Assembly: GCA_034679345.1 (NCBI GenBank)
Contig: JAXDAY010000009.1
Coordinates: forward strand, 186,001-250,000
DNA length: 64,000 bases
Direction: 5' to 3'
DNA from: JAXDAY01 sp034679345
GTDB taxonomy: Bacteria; Eisenbacteria; RBG-16-71-46; CAIMUX01; VGJL01
This document shows, piece by piece, positions 27,601 to 35,435 of the stretch. The number at the start of each line of letters is the position of its first letter. Position 1 is the stretch's first letter. The position numbers and the translations under genes are program-made. Below the pieces are notes generated by a model that did no database searches, was not told the origin of the DNA, and worked only from the letters and a program-made list of their open reading frames with translations.

Positions 27601-28249
27601 CGAGGTCGTTCTCGAGGAACCAGTTGCCCGTGCGGGCCGCCTCCAGCTTGTCATTGGTGAGAATCTCGAACGGCAGATGGAAGCGGCGCTGCATTTCATC
27701 CTGCCACTGCTCGGCCAGGCTTCCAGGACAGACAATGAGGCAGCGCTTCAGGTCTCCGCGGGCAATCAGCTCCTTGATGAAGAGCCCGGCCATGATGGTC
27801 TTCCCGGCGCCGGGGTCGTCTGCCAGCAAGAACCGCAGCGGCTGCCTGGGTAGCATCGCTTCATACACCGCAGTGATCTGGTGTGGGAGAGGATCGACCA
27901 AGGAAGTGTGGACGGCCAGCACCGGGTCGAAGAGGTGGGCCAAACGGATTCGGTGGGCTTCAGAGACCAGGCGGAACAACGCTCCGTCGCCGTCGAAGCT
28001 CCAGGGCCGGCCGACCTCGACAACTTCGATGCGCGGTTCGTCGTGGCGATAGAGAAGCTGATTGGCGACCTTGCCCGCAGGGTCTTTGAAGGTGAGCTCG
28101 AGGGCATCCGATCCGAACCACTGCACCCCGACGACTGTGACCAGGCAGTCTGGAAGAATGCCTCGGAGGGCTGCGCCCGGCCCGAGATCCTCCAGTCGAC
28201 TCACTCTCGCAGAGTCGCGGTCTGGTGATCGCCGGGAATCCTCAGACAT
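24623..28249 (-). CDS. SNF2-family (HepA-type) DEAH helicase of the defence operon, with C-terminal DUF3883-like domain
   Basis: The product has 1,208 residues from the ATG at 28249, preceded by GAGGTG. An upstream GTG overlaps that site and is less likely. The lead-in HRIRLAHLFDPVLAVHTSLV and DPLPHQITAVYEAMLPRQP precedes Walker A LADDPGAGKTIMAGL near residue 146. DEAH is in VVCDEAHKLS, motif III is LLMTATPHNGKEEDF, and the second RecA domain has VVFTEHRDTLSYL, LLATDAAGEGINLQ and EQRFGRIHRIGQ. An acidic linker sits between the lobes. The C-terminal domain (GFDPTDREVEKLGYDIES...RFIEVKGR) matches DUF3883, which has a nuclease-like E-x-K. It is the first gene of the operon and probably the DNA translocase. 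Confidence 0.9.
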   Translation of the reverse strand: MSEDSRRSPDRDSARVSRLEDLGPGAALRGILPDCLVTVVGVQWFGSDALELTFKDPAGKVANQLLYRHDEPRIEVVEVGRPWSFDGDGALFRLVSEAHRIRLAHLFDPVLAVHTSLVDPLPHQITAVYEAMLPRQPLRFLLADDPGAGKTIMAGLFIKELIARGDLKRCLIVCPGSLAEQWQDEMQRRFHLPFEILTNDKLEAARTGNWFLENDLAIARLDKLSRNEDVQQKLAAQDCRYDLVVCDEAHKLSATFFGGEVKYTKRYRLGQLLSGLTRHFLLMTATPHNGKEEDFQLFLALLDGDRFEGKFRDGVHQVEVSDLMRRMVKENLLKFDGTPLFPERIAYTVPYKLSDPEARLYKEVTEYVREEFKRAEALQNDKRAGTVGFALTIMQRRLASSPEAIYQSLRRRRERLEKRLRELELLQRGAAPAATLPPSGPLLDADDVEDLDEAPEGEMETAEEEILDQATASATLAELRIEISTLSQLETRAAEVRRSGRDTKWCELSRLVGEIFTSTGSSPQVGEPTLPYGAGPIPKPIPSPRQKLVVFTEHRDTLSYLERQIGSLLGRPQSLVIIHGGMGREDRRKAQESFLHDPEVQVLLATDAAGEGINLQRAHLMVNYDLPWNPNRLEQRFGRIHRIGQTEVCHLWNLVAEETREGDVYRRLLEKLEEARQALGGQVFDVLGKLQFEGRPLRDLLIEAIRYGDQPEVRARLTRAIEHGVDRSHIAGLIEDRALVHDSMDSSRVARVREDMDRAEARRLQPHYIESFFLEAFRQLGGSVRQREPRRYEVTHVPAPVRNRDRQIGTGDPVLSRYERIAFEKDLIAPQGQPLAAFLCPGHPLLDAVLDLTLERHRDLMKRGTVLVDERDSSTSPRVLFTLEHAIQDASLIPSGDRRTISRRMLYVEMDAEGRSHHLQYAPYLDYRPLAKNEPVIEELLARPECAWITRDLEQKAQGHAIAHVVPEHIAEVRNRRLAWIEKTRAAVKDRLTKEITYWDHRAEQLKLQEQAGKAGARLNSQEARRRADDLQGRLQRRLAELDREAQISALPPVVLGGLVVVPLGLLAKMSGRELPTSTSAVDTQAAAARARAIVMEVERSLGFDPTDREVEKLGYDIESRIPGTGRLRFIEVKGRVSGAETVTVTKNEILTSLNKPDEFILALVEFLDDKEHRVHYVRRPFRREPDFGVTSVNYDLPELLSRGEVPN

Positions 28250-28465
28250 CCAGCACCTCACTGCCTAGATGGCACATCTTCGCACCGTGAATCACATGAA
28301 CGAGGCCGCCCCTAAAGTCCCACACCCCACTCTGAAGGCCGGACACATGGAGCGTCTTGAGTTTAGCCCTGCTCGTCGATTGGGGCTAGGGGCTTTCCGC
28401 ACCCGCATCCAGCCAACCGGGGCTCCCATCTCGGATCCAGAGCTCCGCACGATCATGAACTCCGA

Positions 28466-28484
28466 GGGGTGACAGGGGTTGACG
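28466..28484 (+). repeat. 19-bp repeat, copy 1
   Basis: The sequence GGGGTGACAGGGGTTGACG occurs here and again, identically and in the same orientation, at 35525-35543. The flanks diverge after about three bases. The form resembles sequences found near REP-associated or IS200-type elements, but no such transposase is present. Confidence 0.6.
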
Positions 28485-29169
28485 CAGCCTACCGAGATTC
28501 GCCGATGAGCGAGGATAGGCAGGATATCCTCGCGGCAAGGTTCCTCCACGATCAGGAGTGGAAGAGCCGGCGGCCCACGGAGCCTCAGGTCCTGGAGGAT
28601 CTCCCCGGGGGTGCCGCCAAAGAGATCGCCCATTTCTCGTGGCGCCGCCTGAGGACCCGTGGGGGTCAGACGAGTTGGGATATCCAGCAGATCCTCATTG
28701 CCATACGGACTGCGAAAGACGCGTTTCAGGCGCTCCTGACTGAGCACCCTCGAGCGAAGCTCGACACCTCCTGCTGCAGATATGCAGGGAGTTTCCGACC
28801 CTCACCATCAGGAATTGCAGTACGACAACACACCAAACGGCTCCGCGGACTCTTCGTGCGATCCGCTCTAAGTGCAGAGAGATTCCTGGATCTGGCATGG
28901 ACCATCACGTCGTCTTCCCATCGGAAGGCGACATCCCTTCGGCCATGGACGCGGCAGATTTCGGGCAGGATTCTGCGCCGTTTCTGCGGTTTGGATGGGC
29001 AGTTGCGGAGATCGAGGGGCAGCGGATCGACATCGTGGGGTGAAATCCAGGCTCCCACACGCCTCGATCGGGCTGCATCGCATCGTGCCTGTCATCGATA
29101 GCGCCAGGAGTTACGCGACCGCACAGCTGCCGTCTCCTCGCGGCTCGACCCCCCGATCGGCCTCTGGGA

Positions 29170-29288
29170 TGCCCATTACGGGGGGGGTTCGCGAAAACGC
29201 GATGCCCATTAACCGCGCGTTGCCGATCGACCGCTGCCCATTAATGGGCGGTTGGCTCGGGTTGCGTGCCGCGCCTCGCTAATGGGCA
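29170..29288. repeat. TGCCCATTA array, direct and inverted copies
   Basis: Exact TGCCCATTA copies start at 29170, 29203 and 29235, that is 33 and 32 bp apart (about three helical turns). The third is followed by an overlapping inverted near-copy (29242-29250, last base changed). An exact inverted copy TAATGGGCA lies at 29280-29288. The array ends about 90 bp before the recombinase-like gene. It looks like a multi-site protein-binding array, such as arm-type integrase sites, iterons or an operator. The function is inferred. Confidence 0.6.
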
Positions 29289-29379
29289 GTCCGCGAGTAA
29301 GCGGTCCCATCTTCGATCGACTCTCCCCTTGATGTGTTCGCCCGTAGCGCGACCCTTGGGACGTGAGGAGGAACCACCC

Positions 29380-29631
29380 ATGTCGCATCTGAGCCCCCAG
29401 AGCATGACCGCCGATGAGCTGCAATCTCTTCTCCGCATGACCGCCCACCATCCACGGGACCACGTGCTGTTCTCACTCGCCCTCGGCACGGGCCTGCGCC
29501 TGGGTGAGCTGGTCGGCCTCAACGTCGGGGATCTCTTCTTCCCCACGGGGCAGCCCCGCCAGCGCGTCCGGGTGCGCCCCGATATCGCCACATCGGACGG
29601 CGGCGACCGATCAGTGGGTCACGCCCGCTGA
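29380..29631 (+). pseudogene. Truncated tyrosine recombinase (XerC/D-like integrase)
   Basis: An ATG with a strong GAGGAGGAA site opens an 83-codon frame. Residues 20-55 (HHPRDHVLFSLALGTGLRLGELVGLNVGDLF) match the start of the catalytic domain of phage-type integrases, including the first catalytic arginine in TGLRLGEL. Intact enzymes carry another 130 or more residues with the H-x-x-R and Tyr motifs. These are absent here, and the frame ends in unrelated sequence. I call it a decayed or truncated integrase. It sits between the defence operon and other accessory genes, so it may record the arrival of this zone. Confidence 0.7.
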
Positions 29632-29684
29632 CCCGCCCTCGCAACACCCTTACGGTCTTCCTTAGGAGCCTTGCAGAGGCCACT

Positions 29685-30251
29685 TCACTGCAAGATCGGC
29701 ACCTCTGCTGATCCGGCCAACCAGTACAGCTTCCACTTGCTGTCTGGTTGCCAATCCCGCACCAGGTAAACGGTAAGGGGCACCCCTGCGATCAGCCGGG
29801 CGGAGGCCGAAGGCTCCTCGTCCTCCTTGTACCATGCCTCGACGAGACACCCTCGGTGGATCCGCGGAGGGATCCTTCCCTTATTCTGACGAAACTGCCT
29901 ATTCACTATCTGGCGCAGGACCTCGGGCGTCAGACGATCGAGGTCGTCTGCAACATCCTGAATGCACTCTTCGTCGTCCCACACCTTCGCCTCCAGGAAC
30001 AATCCCCAATCTCGCGTAAAGAGGAACGCATCGATCCTCTTGGTCCCCGGATTCCTCTCATCCTCCACAAGCGGGACCTCAAGAGCCACATGTGCATCAG
30101 GATCCCCGTCAATGAAGGCATGTCCGAAGTGAAAGAGGCAGTTCTGCTCATTGTAGGCTCGGTGGCCATAGGCCGGCTTGAAGAGCTCAATGGTCTTCTT
30201 GTACTCCTCGATCGCCCGCCGGACAACGTCATCGAACTGATCACCATTCAT
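29685..30251 (-). CDS. Hypothetical protein, possible PD-(D/E)XK fold
   Basis: The product has 188 residues and starts at the ATG complementary to 30249-30251. The middle holds RIDAFLFTRDWGLFLEAKVW, a spacing of Asp and Glu-x-Lys that fits the PD-(D/E)XK nuclease core. An N-terminal helical part (FDDVVRRAIEEYKKTIELF) and a mostly beta C terminus (VPLTVYLVRDWQPDSKWKLYWL) complete it. I do not recognise a family. It stands alone between the integrase remnant and a gene-poor stretch. It could be a cargo gene of the same accessory zone, or an orphan restriction-type nuclease. Confidence 0.6.
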   Translation of the reverse strand: MNGDQFDDVVRRAIEEYKKTIELFKPAYGHRAYNEQNCLFHFGHAFIDGDPDAHVALEVPLVEDERNPGTKRIDAFLFTRDWGLFLEAKVWDDEECIQDVADDLDRLTPEVLRQIVNRQFRQNKGRIPPRIHRGCLVEAWYKEDEEPSASARLIAGVPLTVYLVRDWQPDSKWKLYWLAGSAEVPILQ

Positions 30252-30949
30252 TGCCTCACGTCCCCATCCTCCAATTCTCGCACTTCGACCACAACCTCGG
30301 AACGACCTCGCGCAGGATCTTGGGCCACACGCCCGCCTGTGTCTAGCCTAGTCAAAAGGGGTACAGACTGGCATCTCCCGACGCGTGAGTACGGAGGGAG
30401 TCTTGCACCAGTGAGTCGACATGCTCGGGCGCATCTGCTTCCGATGCTCTTGGATCCGGCTACATGACGAGACTGAATCACAGGGAAGTTCTGGGAGCCA
30501 CTTAACGTCTGCCGCTTGTTCAGTCCCCGGGAGCGTCCACCACGTCCCGTTTCGAGAGTCGCTATTCGCGAGAGCCCGAGCTCAATCCCGCGCGAGCCAT
30601 CGTGATCTGTCGCGCTCTCTGGTAAACGCACATGTCCGCTCGTGCGTCACGCCCGCGATCTTGCAGCCGGCATCCCCGCGACAAGTTAGGAATTTCGCGT
30701 GACGCATAATCACCAGCACAACACGCCCCTCTGGCTACCCTCGCCGCGTCGAACCCGCACCCAGCACTCGCAGGTCCCTGAAAAGGATTGGTGCGAACGA
30801 TCTTCCAGTTTCGACATCTCGTGTCAGAGCACTGACACGATCGAATCATCAGTCTGCGGCTCGGAGTTGGGCCAAGGGGCGACCCATAAGACACTTTCCT
30901 TTCGCTGTAAACGCGCAGTTCTTGATGCTTTCTAACCCTCGGTCCGAAG
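30252..30949. other. Intergenic stretch without a recognisable gene
   Basis: About 700 bp with short, unsupported open frames on both strands and no familiar product. Base composition is less GC-rich than the core regions. I see no hairpin terminator, RNA gene or long repeat here. Confidence 0.4.
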
Positions 30950-33574
30950 CTATCGCGCCACCACCACCCTCCCCGTCTTCATCCCGACTCCCGTCACCAT
31001 CCTTGCGAAGTAGATCCCCGCGGGCAGTTCATCCCCGCTTTCGTCTATCCTATCCCAGCGAACCGTGTACGCCCCCGCTGGTCTCTGCCCCTCCTCGATC
31101 CTGCGTACAAGGCTCCCGGCGGCGTCGAACAGCTCGATAGTGATGGTCGTCGGCGCGGGCAGGGCGTACTGGATCAGAGTCGCCCCACTGCTGGGATTCG
31201 GAATTGCCCGCATGGACAGCTCCAGGCCACCCATTGCATCTTCCACAGCAGATGTCGGGCAGGGATTCGGCTCGCACAGCGTCCCGTTGCCCTCGTAGGT
31301 GCCGCCGTAGGAGGCGCAGTCAGCAGCACTCAGCCGCGCGCAGTACGTGTGGAAGCAGCATGCTCCGGTGAAACAGGGATTAGGGTCGCAGGTAGTCCCA
31401 GAGCCCTGCCAGATCCCTACCTCAAGACAGTACTCGCCTGTGGTCATCTCACAGATTCCATCGGCCAGGCAGCAGGCACCTCCCGGCGGACAGGGGTTAG
31501 GGTCGCAGACTGTCGCCCAGCCTTGCCAGATCCCGAGTGACTCACAAGCCACTTCACTGGTCACTGTGCAAGAGCCATCCGGATGACAGCATGCGCCCCC
31601 ATCGTGTGGACACTGTCGCGGCAGGACGTAGAAGTCCGTTTCCTCTGGGTACGGATGGTAGCCGTACGTAGATCCCGTTTCGCATACAAACCTATCACTC
31701 ACCACGACGTCCACCCACTCTGTTGACGATGTTGGAAGACCACCAAGTACCCTGGGCATCGCGGGATCCACAATATCCACCACGACGATTCCCGCTCCTC
31801 CAGCCACGTAGACCCGCCCATTCTGCGCACACACACCACCGCAGTCCGCGATGGGGAGCACGGCCACCGTTTGCGGTGAAGCAGGATCGGAAATGTCCAG
31901 GATCTCTAGCCCGATCTGGTGCGACACATACGCATGGTCACCGACGGCAGTCACATCACTAGCATTGGCCAGAATGCTCCCGCTCCCAAGCTGCACGGGG
32001 AGGAGCGGGCTGGTGATGTCTATGATATCAAGCGCTCTGTTTCCATTGGCCACAATGGCAAGTGACCCTGTGACTGCTACGTGCGTCGCACCGCCCGAAC
32101 TGAGGATGCTCGCGACAATTTCCGGTGCGCTCGGATTCGATATACTGATCACCTGCATCCCTGCTTGCTCGTCGGCAATCAGCGCATAGGGAGAGATGAC
32201 GGCCACATCCCTGGCTACCCCTGGAGTCGGAATGCTAGCAACGAGGATGGGGTCTGTCGGCGTGCTCACGTCTACCACACCGACGTCCTCACAAGCGGCC
32301 ACACAGACGTGCGCACCTCCCATGGCAAGACTAGTTGAATTGACCAGACCCGCAACTTGTATCGAGGTCACCTGTTTAGGCACCGCTGGGTCCGTAAGGT
32401 CGTAGGCAAAGAGTACAGCAGGTCCATCCATCCCTCTGACCACGAAGTAGGCGAACTCTCCGCTGACGGCAAGCCCACCGACCCACCTCGGACCATTCAT
32501 CCCACCCCTTCCGATGACAGCCGGCGACGACGGATTCGATACATCGACAAGCTTCATACCCGAAGCACCAGCCGCGACATATGCGACATCACCGGCAATC
32601 GCTAACCTCCGCCCAGAGAGTATCCGCGTTCCACCGATTGCGCGCGGGTAAGTGAGGTCGTCCAAGTTCAAGGACTTTAGGAATCCTTCTGCGTCTATCA
32701 CGAATCCCGTAGCGCCGACCATGGTGAAGGATGTTGCAGGCGCTCGTGTACCAACATATGAGAGAACTGCCGGGTGTAGTGGATCGGTGATGTCCATGAC
32801 ACATAAGTAGCCACCGCTGGGATCGCCTGCACATGTGAGAAAGGCGGTATCGCCGAAGATCTTGATGCCCAACGGCACAACAATGCTAATCGTTTGAACG
32901 GAGACAGGATCAAATGGGTTGGAAATGTCGATGACGTCCATGGCTCTCCCGCAAACCACAAAGACGTAGCTACCTGAGATAGCGACCCCACGTACATTTG
33001 CTTCCAAAGGGATGGTGAGGGCAATGTAAGGTTCTGTCGGCACGGTTGCGTCCACAACCACGAGACCATTGTCCCAATCCGCGACATATGCGAAGTCCCC
33101 GGAGGACGTCACGTCAACTGCATTTCCCGGCGTGTCAACAGCCCCAAGCGCCACAAGATGGTCTGGGTCAGTCACATCGACGATGGCAAGCCCTCCTAGC
33201 TCATCGGCGACGTATCCGCGCGAACCATCGATATGAACCTTGGCTGCACTGCCCTGAGTGTCGATCAAGTCAAGCGCTGCGGGGTGGACCGGATCCGACA
33301 CGTCAAATGTGAGAAGGCCCGCCGAGCCAGCGGCGACATAGAGAATCCCGCCCTCGACGGTGACTCCCGCTGCGTCGCCTTCCGTGCTGATAGTTCCGAT
33401 CTCATGCACGTAGTCCTGATAATCGATGCAGTCCCTGTCCTCCGGGGGAACGATGTACTCCCACTGGCTGGCGTCCGCACGTCCAGTCGTGCCCCCGTTT
33501 CTTGGAGGAAACGCTTCGCTATATGAATTGAAGAAGATCACTGCGACCGCCAGCAATGAGATCGTCGGTTTCAC
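30950..33574 (-). CDS. Secreted LVIVD-repeat protein with GACC Cys-rich repeats and FlgD-type tail
   Basis: The product has 874 residues from the GTG at 33574, preceded by GGGGGAG. It begins 2 bp after the beta-helix gene stop, so the two form an operon. A signal peptide (ISLLAVAVIFFNSYSEA) is followed by a DCIDYQDYVHEIG start, as in the paralog at 14-16 kb. LVIVD repeats run from about residue 70 to 690. Three Cys-rich repeats of about 35-40 residues follow (GACC...C...C...G..C.PNPC), then a FlgD Ig-like domain (ITIELFDAAGSLVRR...LPAGIYFARMV). The Cys-rich units probably form disulfide-stabilised stalks outside the cell. The function is unknown. Confidence 0.87.
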   Translation of the reverse strand: MKPTISLLAVAVIFFNSYSEAFPPRNGGTTGRADASQWEYIVPPEDRDCIDYQDYVHEIGTISTEGDAAGVTVEGGILYVAAGSAGLLTFDVSDPVHPAALDLIDTQGSAAKVHIDGSRGYVADELGGLAIVDVTDPDHLVALGAVDTPGNAVDVTSSGDFAYVADWDNGLVVVDATVPTEPYIALTIPLEANVRGVAISGSYVFVVCGRAMDVIDISNPFDPVSVQTISIVVPLGIKIFGDTAFLTCAGDPSGGYLCVMDITDPLHPAVLSYVGTRAPATSFTMVGATGFVIDAEGFLKSLNLDDLTYPRAIGGTRILSGRRLAIAGDVAYVAAGASGMKLVDVSNPSSPAVIGRGGMNGPRWVGGLAVSGEFAYFVVRGMDGPAVLFAYDLTDPAVPKQVTSIQVAGLVNSTSLAMGGAHVCVAACEDVGVVDVSTPTDPILVASIPTPGVARDVAVISPYALIADEQAGMQVISISNPSAPEIVASILSSGGATHVAVTGSLAIVANGNRALDIIDITSPLLPVQLGSGSILANASDVTAVGDHAYVSHQIGLEILDISDPASPQTVAVLPIADCGGVCAQNGRVYVAGGAGIVVVDIVDPAMPRVLGGLPTSSTEWVDVVVSDRFVCETGSTYGYHPYPEETDFYVLPRQCPHDGGACCHPDGSCTVTSEVACESLGIWQGWATVCDPNPCPPGGACCLADGICEMTTGEYCLEVGIWQGSGTTCDPNPCFTGACCFHTYCARLSAADCASYGGTYEGNGTLCEPNPCPTSAVEDAMGGLELSMRAIPNPSSGATLIQYALPAPTTITIELFDAAGSLVRRIEEGQRPAGAYTVRWDRIDESGDELPAGIYFARMVTGVGMKTGRVVVAR
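31215..31369 (-). repeat. Duplicated coding block, copy 1 (Cys-rich repeat plus linker)
   Basis: This segment of the LVIVD gene is nearly identical at DNA level, including many silent positions, to 33851-34005 in the beta-helix gene. It encodes the last GACC repeat and the linker TSAVEDAMGGLELS. The flanking FlgD domains are much less alike. That pattern fits recent duplication or gene conversion of just this block. Confidence 0.65.
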
Positions 33575-33576
33575 TG

Positions 33577-35376
33577 TTACTCCCCCGACTGAGTTAAAAT
33601 GACGCGATTGGCGGCCGTCCCCTCTCGGGTCACAGCCCTTGCGAAGTACACCCCGGATGGAGCGAGAAGCCCACTTTGGGTCGTTCCGTCCCATCGCAGT
33701 TGATGAGACCCGGCCAGTCGAAGACCCTCAGACAACCTTCGAACGAGCGTCCCACCAACGTCAAAGATTTCGATGGTCACAGTAGTCGCGCGAGGTACCG
33801 CATACTCGATCATGATTGCCCCGGTGCTCGGGTTGGGCGTCGCGCGGATCGACAGCTCCAGGCCACCCACAGCATCTTCCACAGCAGACGTCGGACACGG
33901 ATTCGGCTCGCAAAGCGTGCCGTCGCCCTCGTAGGTCCCGCCGTAAGAGGCGCAGTCAGCAGCGCTGAGCCGCGCGCAATAGGCGTGGAGACAGCAGGCG
34001 CCGGTCCGCGGACACGGATTCGGCTCACACATAACCCCGTCACCGAGATATGTCCCCACCTCGACGCACTCCGCCTCGCTTGATAGCGCGCACGTCTCAT
34101 CTGGATAGCAGCAAGCCCCTTGGCTCGCGCACCCGACGTCTCGCGCTCCTACGAGCCCACACGCGCCATTCCCCGGCAGGCATGGGGAGTTGTCCGCCAG
34201 GGTGAAGTCTCCATCCTCAACAGCGCAAAACAGGGGGTCCAAAGCGAAGTTCCCATTGACACCCTCGAAGTTCTCTCCTAGCCAATTTCCCCCCGTATTA
34301 TTGAACACGTCATTGCACGCAACTTGGCTTGGATCCGACACGCTTCCCAAGTCCATTCCAAGGTGGTTGCCTACCACGAGATTCCTTTGCACTATGACTT
34401 CGTTGACTTCATCATAGGTAACCCGTATTCCCGTCCCGCTGCTTCCATAGATGGTGTTGTTTTCAATCGTCGCTTCGTCACCATGAGACACAATTCCCGC
34501 GTCACCAGAGACCACGACATTCCCGTGAATCGACGTACCGCTACAGTGACCCCAGATCCACACGTCGATCGTACCTCCAACTACCGTATTGCCAGCGATG
34601 CTGTGTGTGCCACAATCTGCACTCATCCATATTGACCTTACGCCCACGTTGTTCTCGATGGTCAGCCCCTGTCCTTCTGCCTCGATTGCGCCGCCCGAAC
34701 AGATATTGTCCATAATCGTCACACTCCCTAAGGTGTGCACGAAGATGCTGCCACCGCCTGCAAATGTGCAACCAGTGACATCGCCGTAGAAGCCTGTGTA
34801 GATGTCGACCCTCGCGCCTTCGTGAAATACGCAATTGCCCGCTGAGAAACCGGCTCCACTGACTGAGACGCCGTGATAGAACTCACACCCGCCTACGCCT
34901 CCCCAATTCCATGGATCTCCCCAACCGAAGGCGGCATCGAATGGTCCAATGAACACTGAATCATTTGCCCAGATGCATACGCCATCACTCCCCTGACCGA
35001 ACGTCGATGACCCATCAATGATGCTTGACAGTATGCTGAGCCAGTACACCCCCCCGTCACCACTGATAGAGCCAAGGACGCGTATGTCGCTGAGGGCATC
35101 ATTCATCGCCGTCCAGTTGTCTGGATACGACCAGCGAAGTGACTGGACGAATGTGTTTGCAGCGCCCGATCCACGGATGTCGACACCTTTCAGGAGGACT
35201 ACCACGTCCTCGAGGTATGTGCCGGGCGCAATCATAATTGTGTCGCCACTTACGGCAGCAGCATCGACTGCATCCTGAATTGTTGGGTAGTCGGTTGGAA
35301 CGTTGAGTACGGCTGCGAATGACGGTAGTGCATCGATCAGGCTCAGCAGGACACCCAGCAGCAGGATCACTTTCAT
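33577..35376 (-). CDS. Secreted right-handed beta-helix protein with GACC repeats and FlgD-type tail
   Basis: The product has 599 residues. An ATG after GGAGGG starts a clean signal peptide (MKVILLLGVLLSLIDALPSFA). The mature start VLNVPTDYPTIQDAVDAAAVSGDTIMIAPGTY is typical of NosD/DUF1565-type parallel beta-helix proteins. Helix rungs (IENNVGVRSIWMS, IAGNTVVGGTIDVW, IENNTIYGSSGTGIRV) run to about residue 400. Two GACC-type Cys-rich repeats and a FlgD Ig-like domain end the chain. Such proteins often bind or cut polysaccharides, but no catalytic motif is clear here. It is the first gene of a two-gene operon with the LVIVD protein. Confidence 0.87.
   Translation of the reverse strand: MKVILLLGVLLSLIDALPSFAAVLNVPTDYPTIQDAVDAAAVSGDTIMIAPGTYLEDVVVLLKGVDIRGSGAANTFVQSLRWSYPDNWTAMNDALSDIRVLGSISGDGGVYWLSILSSIIDGSSTFGQGSDGVCIWANDSVFIGPFDAAFGWGDPWNWGGVGGCEFYHGVSVSGAGFSAGNCVFHEGARVDIYTGFYGDVTGCTFAGGGSIFVHTLGSVTIMDNICSGGAIEAEGQGLTIENNVGVRSIWMSADCGTHSIAGNTVVGGTIDVWIWGHCSGTSIHGNVVVSGDAGIVSHGDEATIENNTIYGSSGTGIRVTYDEVNEVIVQRNLVVGNHLGMDLGSVSDPSQVACNDVFNNTGGNWLGENFEGVNGNFALDPLFCAVEDGDFTLADNSPCLPGNGACGLVGARDVGCASQGACCYPDETCALSSEAECVEVGTYLGDGVMCEPNPCPRTGACCLHAYCARLSAADCASYGGTYEGDGTLCEPNPCPTSAVEDAVGGLELSIRATPNPSTGAIMIEYAVPRATTVTIEIFDVGGTLVRRLSEGLRLAGSHQLRWDGTTQSGLLAPSGVYFARAVTREGTAANRVILTQSGE
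33851..34005 (-). repeat. Duplicated coding block, copy 2 (Cys-rich repeat plus linker)
   Basis: This is the partner of the block at 31215-31369. Only about one base in ten differs by eye. It encodes the last GACC repeat and linker of the beta-helix protein. Confidence 0.65.
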
Positions 35377-35435
35377 GGTCCGCCCTCCGTGGTGCTCGGA
35401 ATCTGCCTCAGACCCGCGCTATCCGAAGCGCATCG

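Larger units (their letters stand above)
28250..29379. other. Accessory intergenic zone upstream of the defence operon
   Basis: About 1.1 kb lies between the helicase start and the recombinase remnant. It has only short overlapping open frames on both strands with no recognisable product. The largest are a 151-codon frame on the minus strand (28292-28747) and a 210-codon frame on the plus strand (28469-29101), neither with a convincing ribosome site. It contains one copy of a 19-bp repeat and a TGCCCATTA array, both listed separately. It must also hold the promoter of the defence operon, which I could not define. Confidence 0.4.

Noticed and set aside
17270..28249. DISARM system
   Set aside because: The helicase and methylase resemble parts of DISARM, but no drmA, drmB (DUF1998) or drmC (PLD nuclease) gene is present.
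17270..28249. BREX or classical Type I or III restriction system
   Set aside because: No PglZ, BrxC or HsdS-type specificity gene is seen, and the methylase is of the DUF1156 class.
28292..29101. Open frames of 150-210 codons on both strands upstream of the helicase
   Set aside because: They overlap each other, have no clear start sites and match no family I recognise. They more likely come from decayed DNA.
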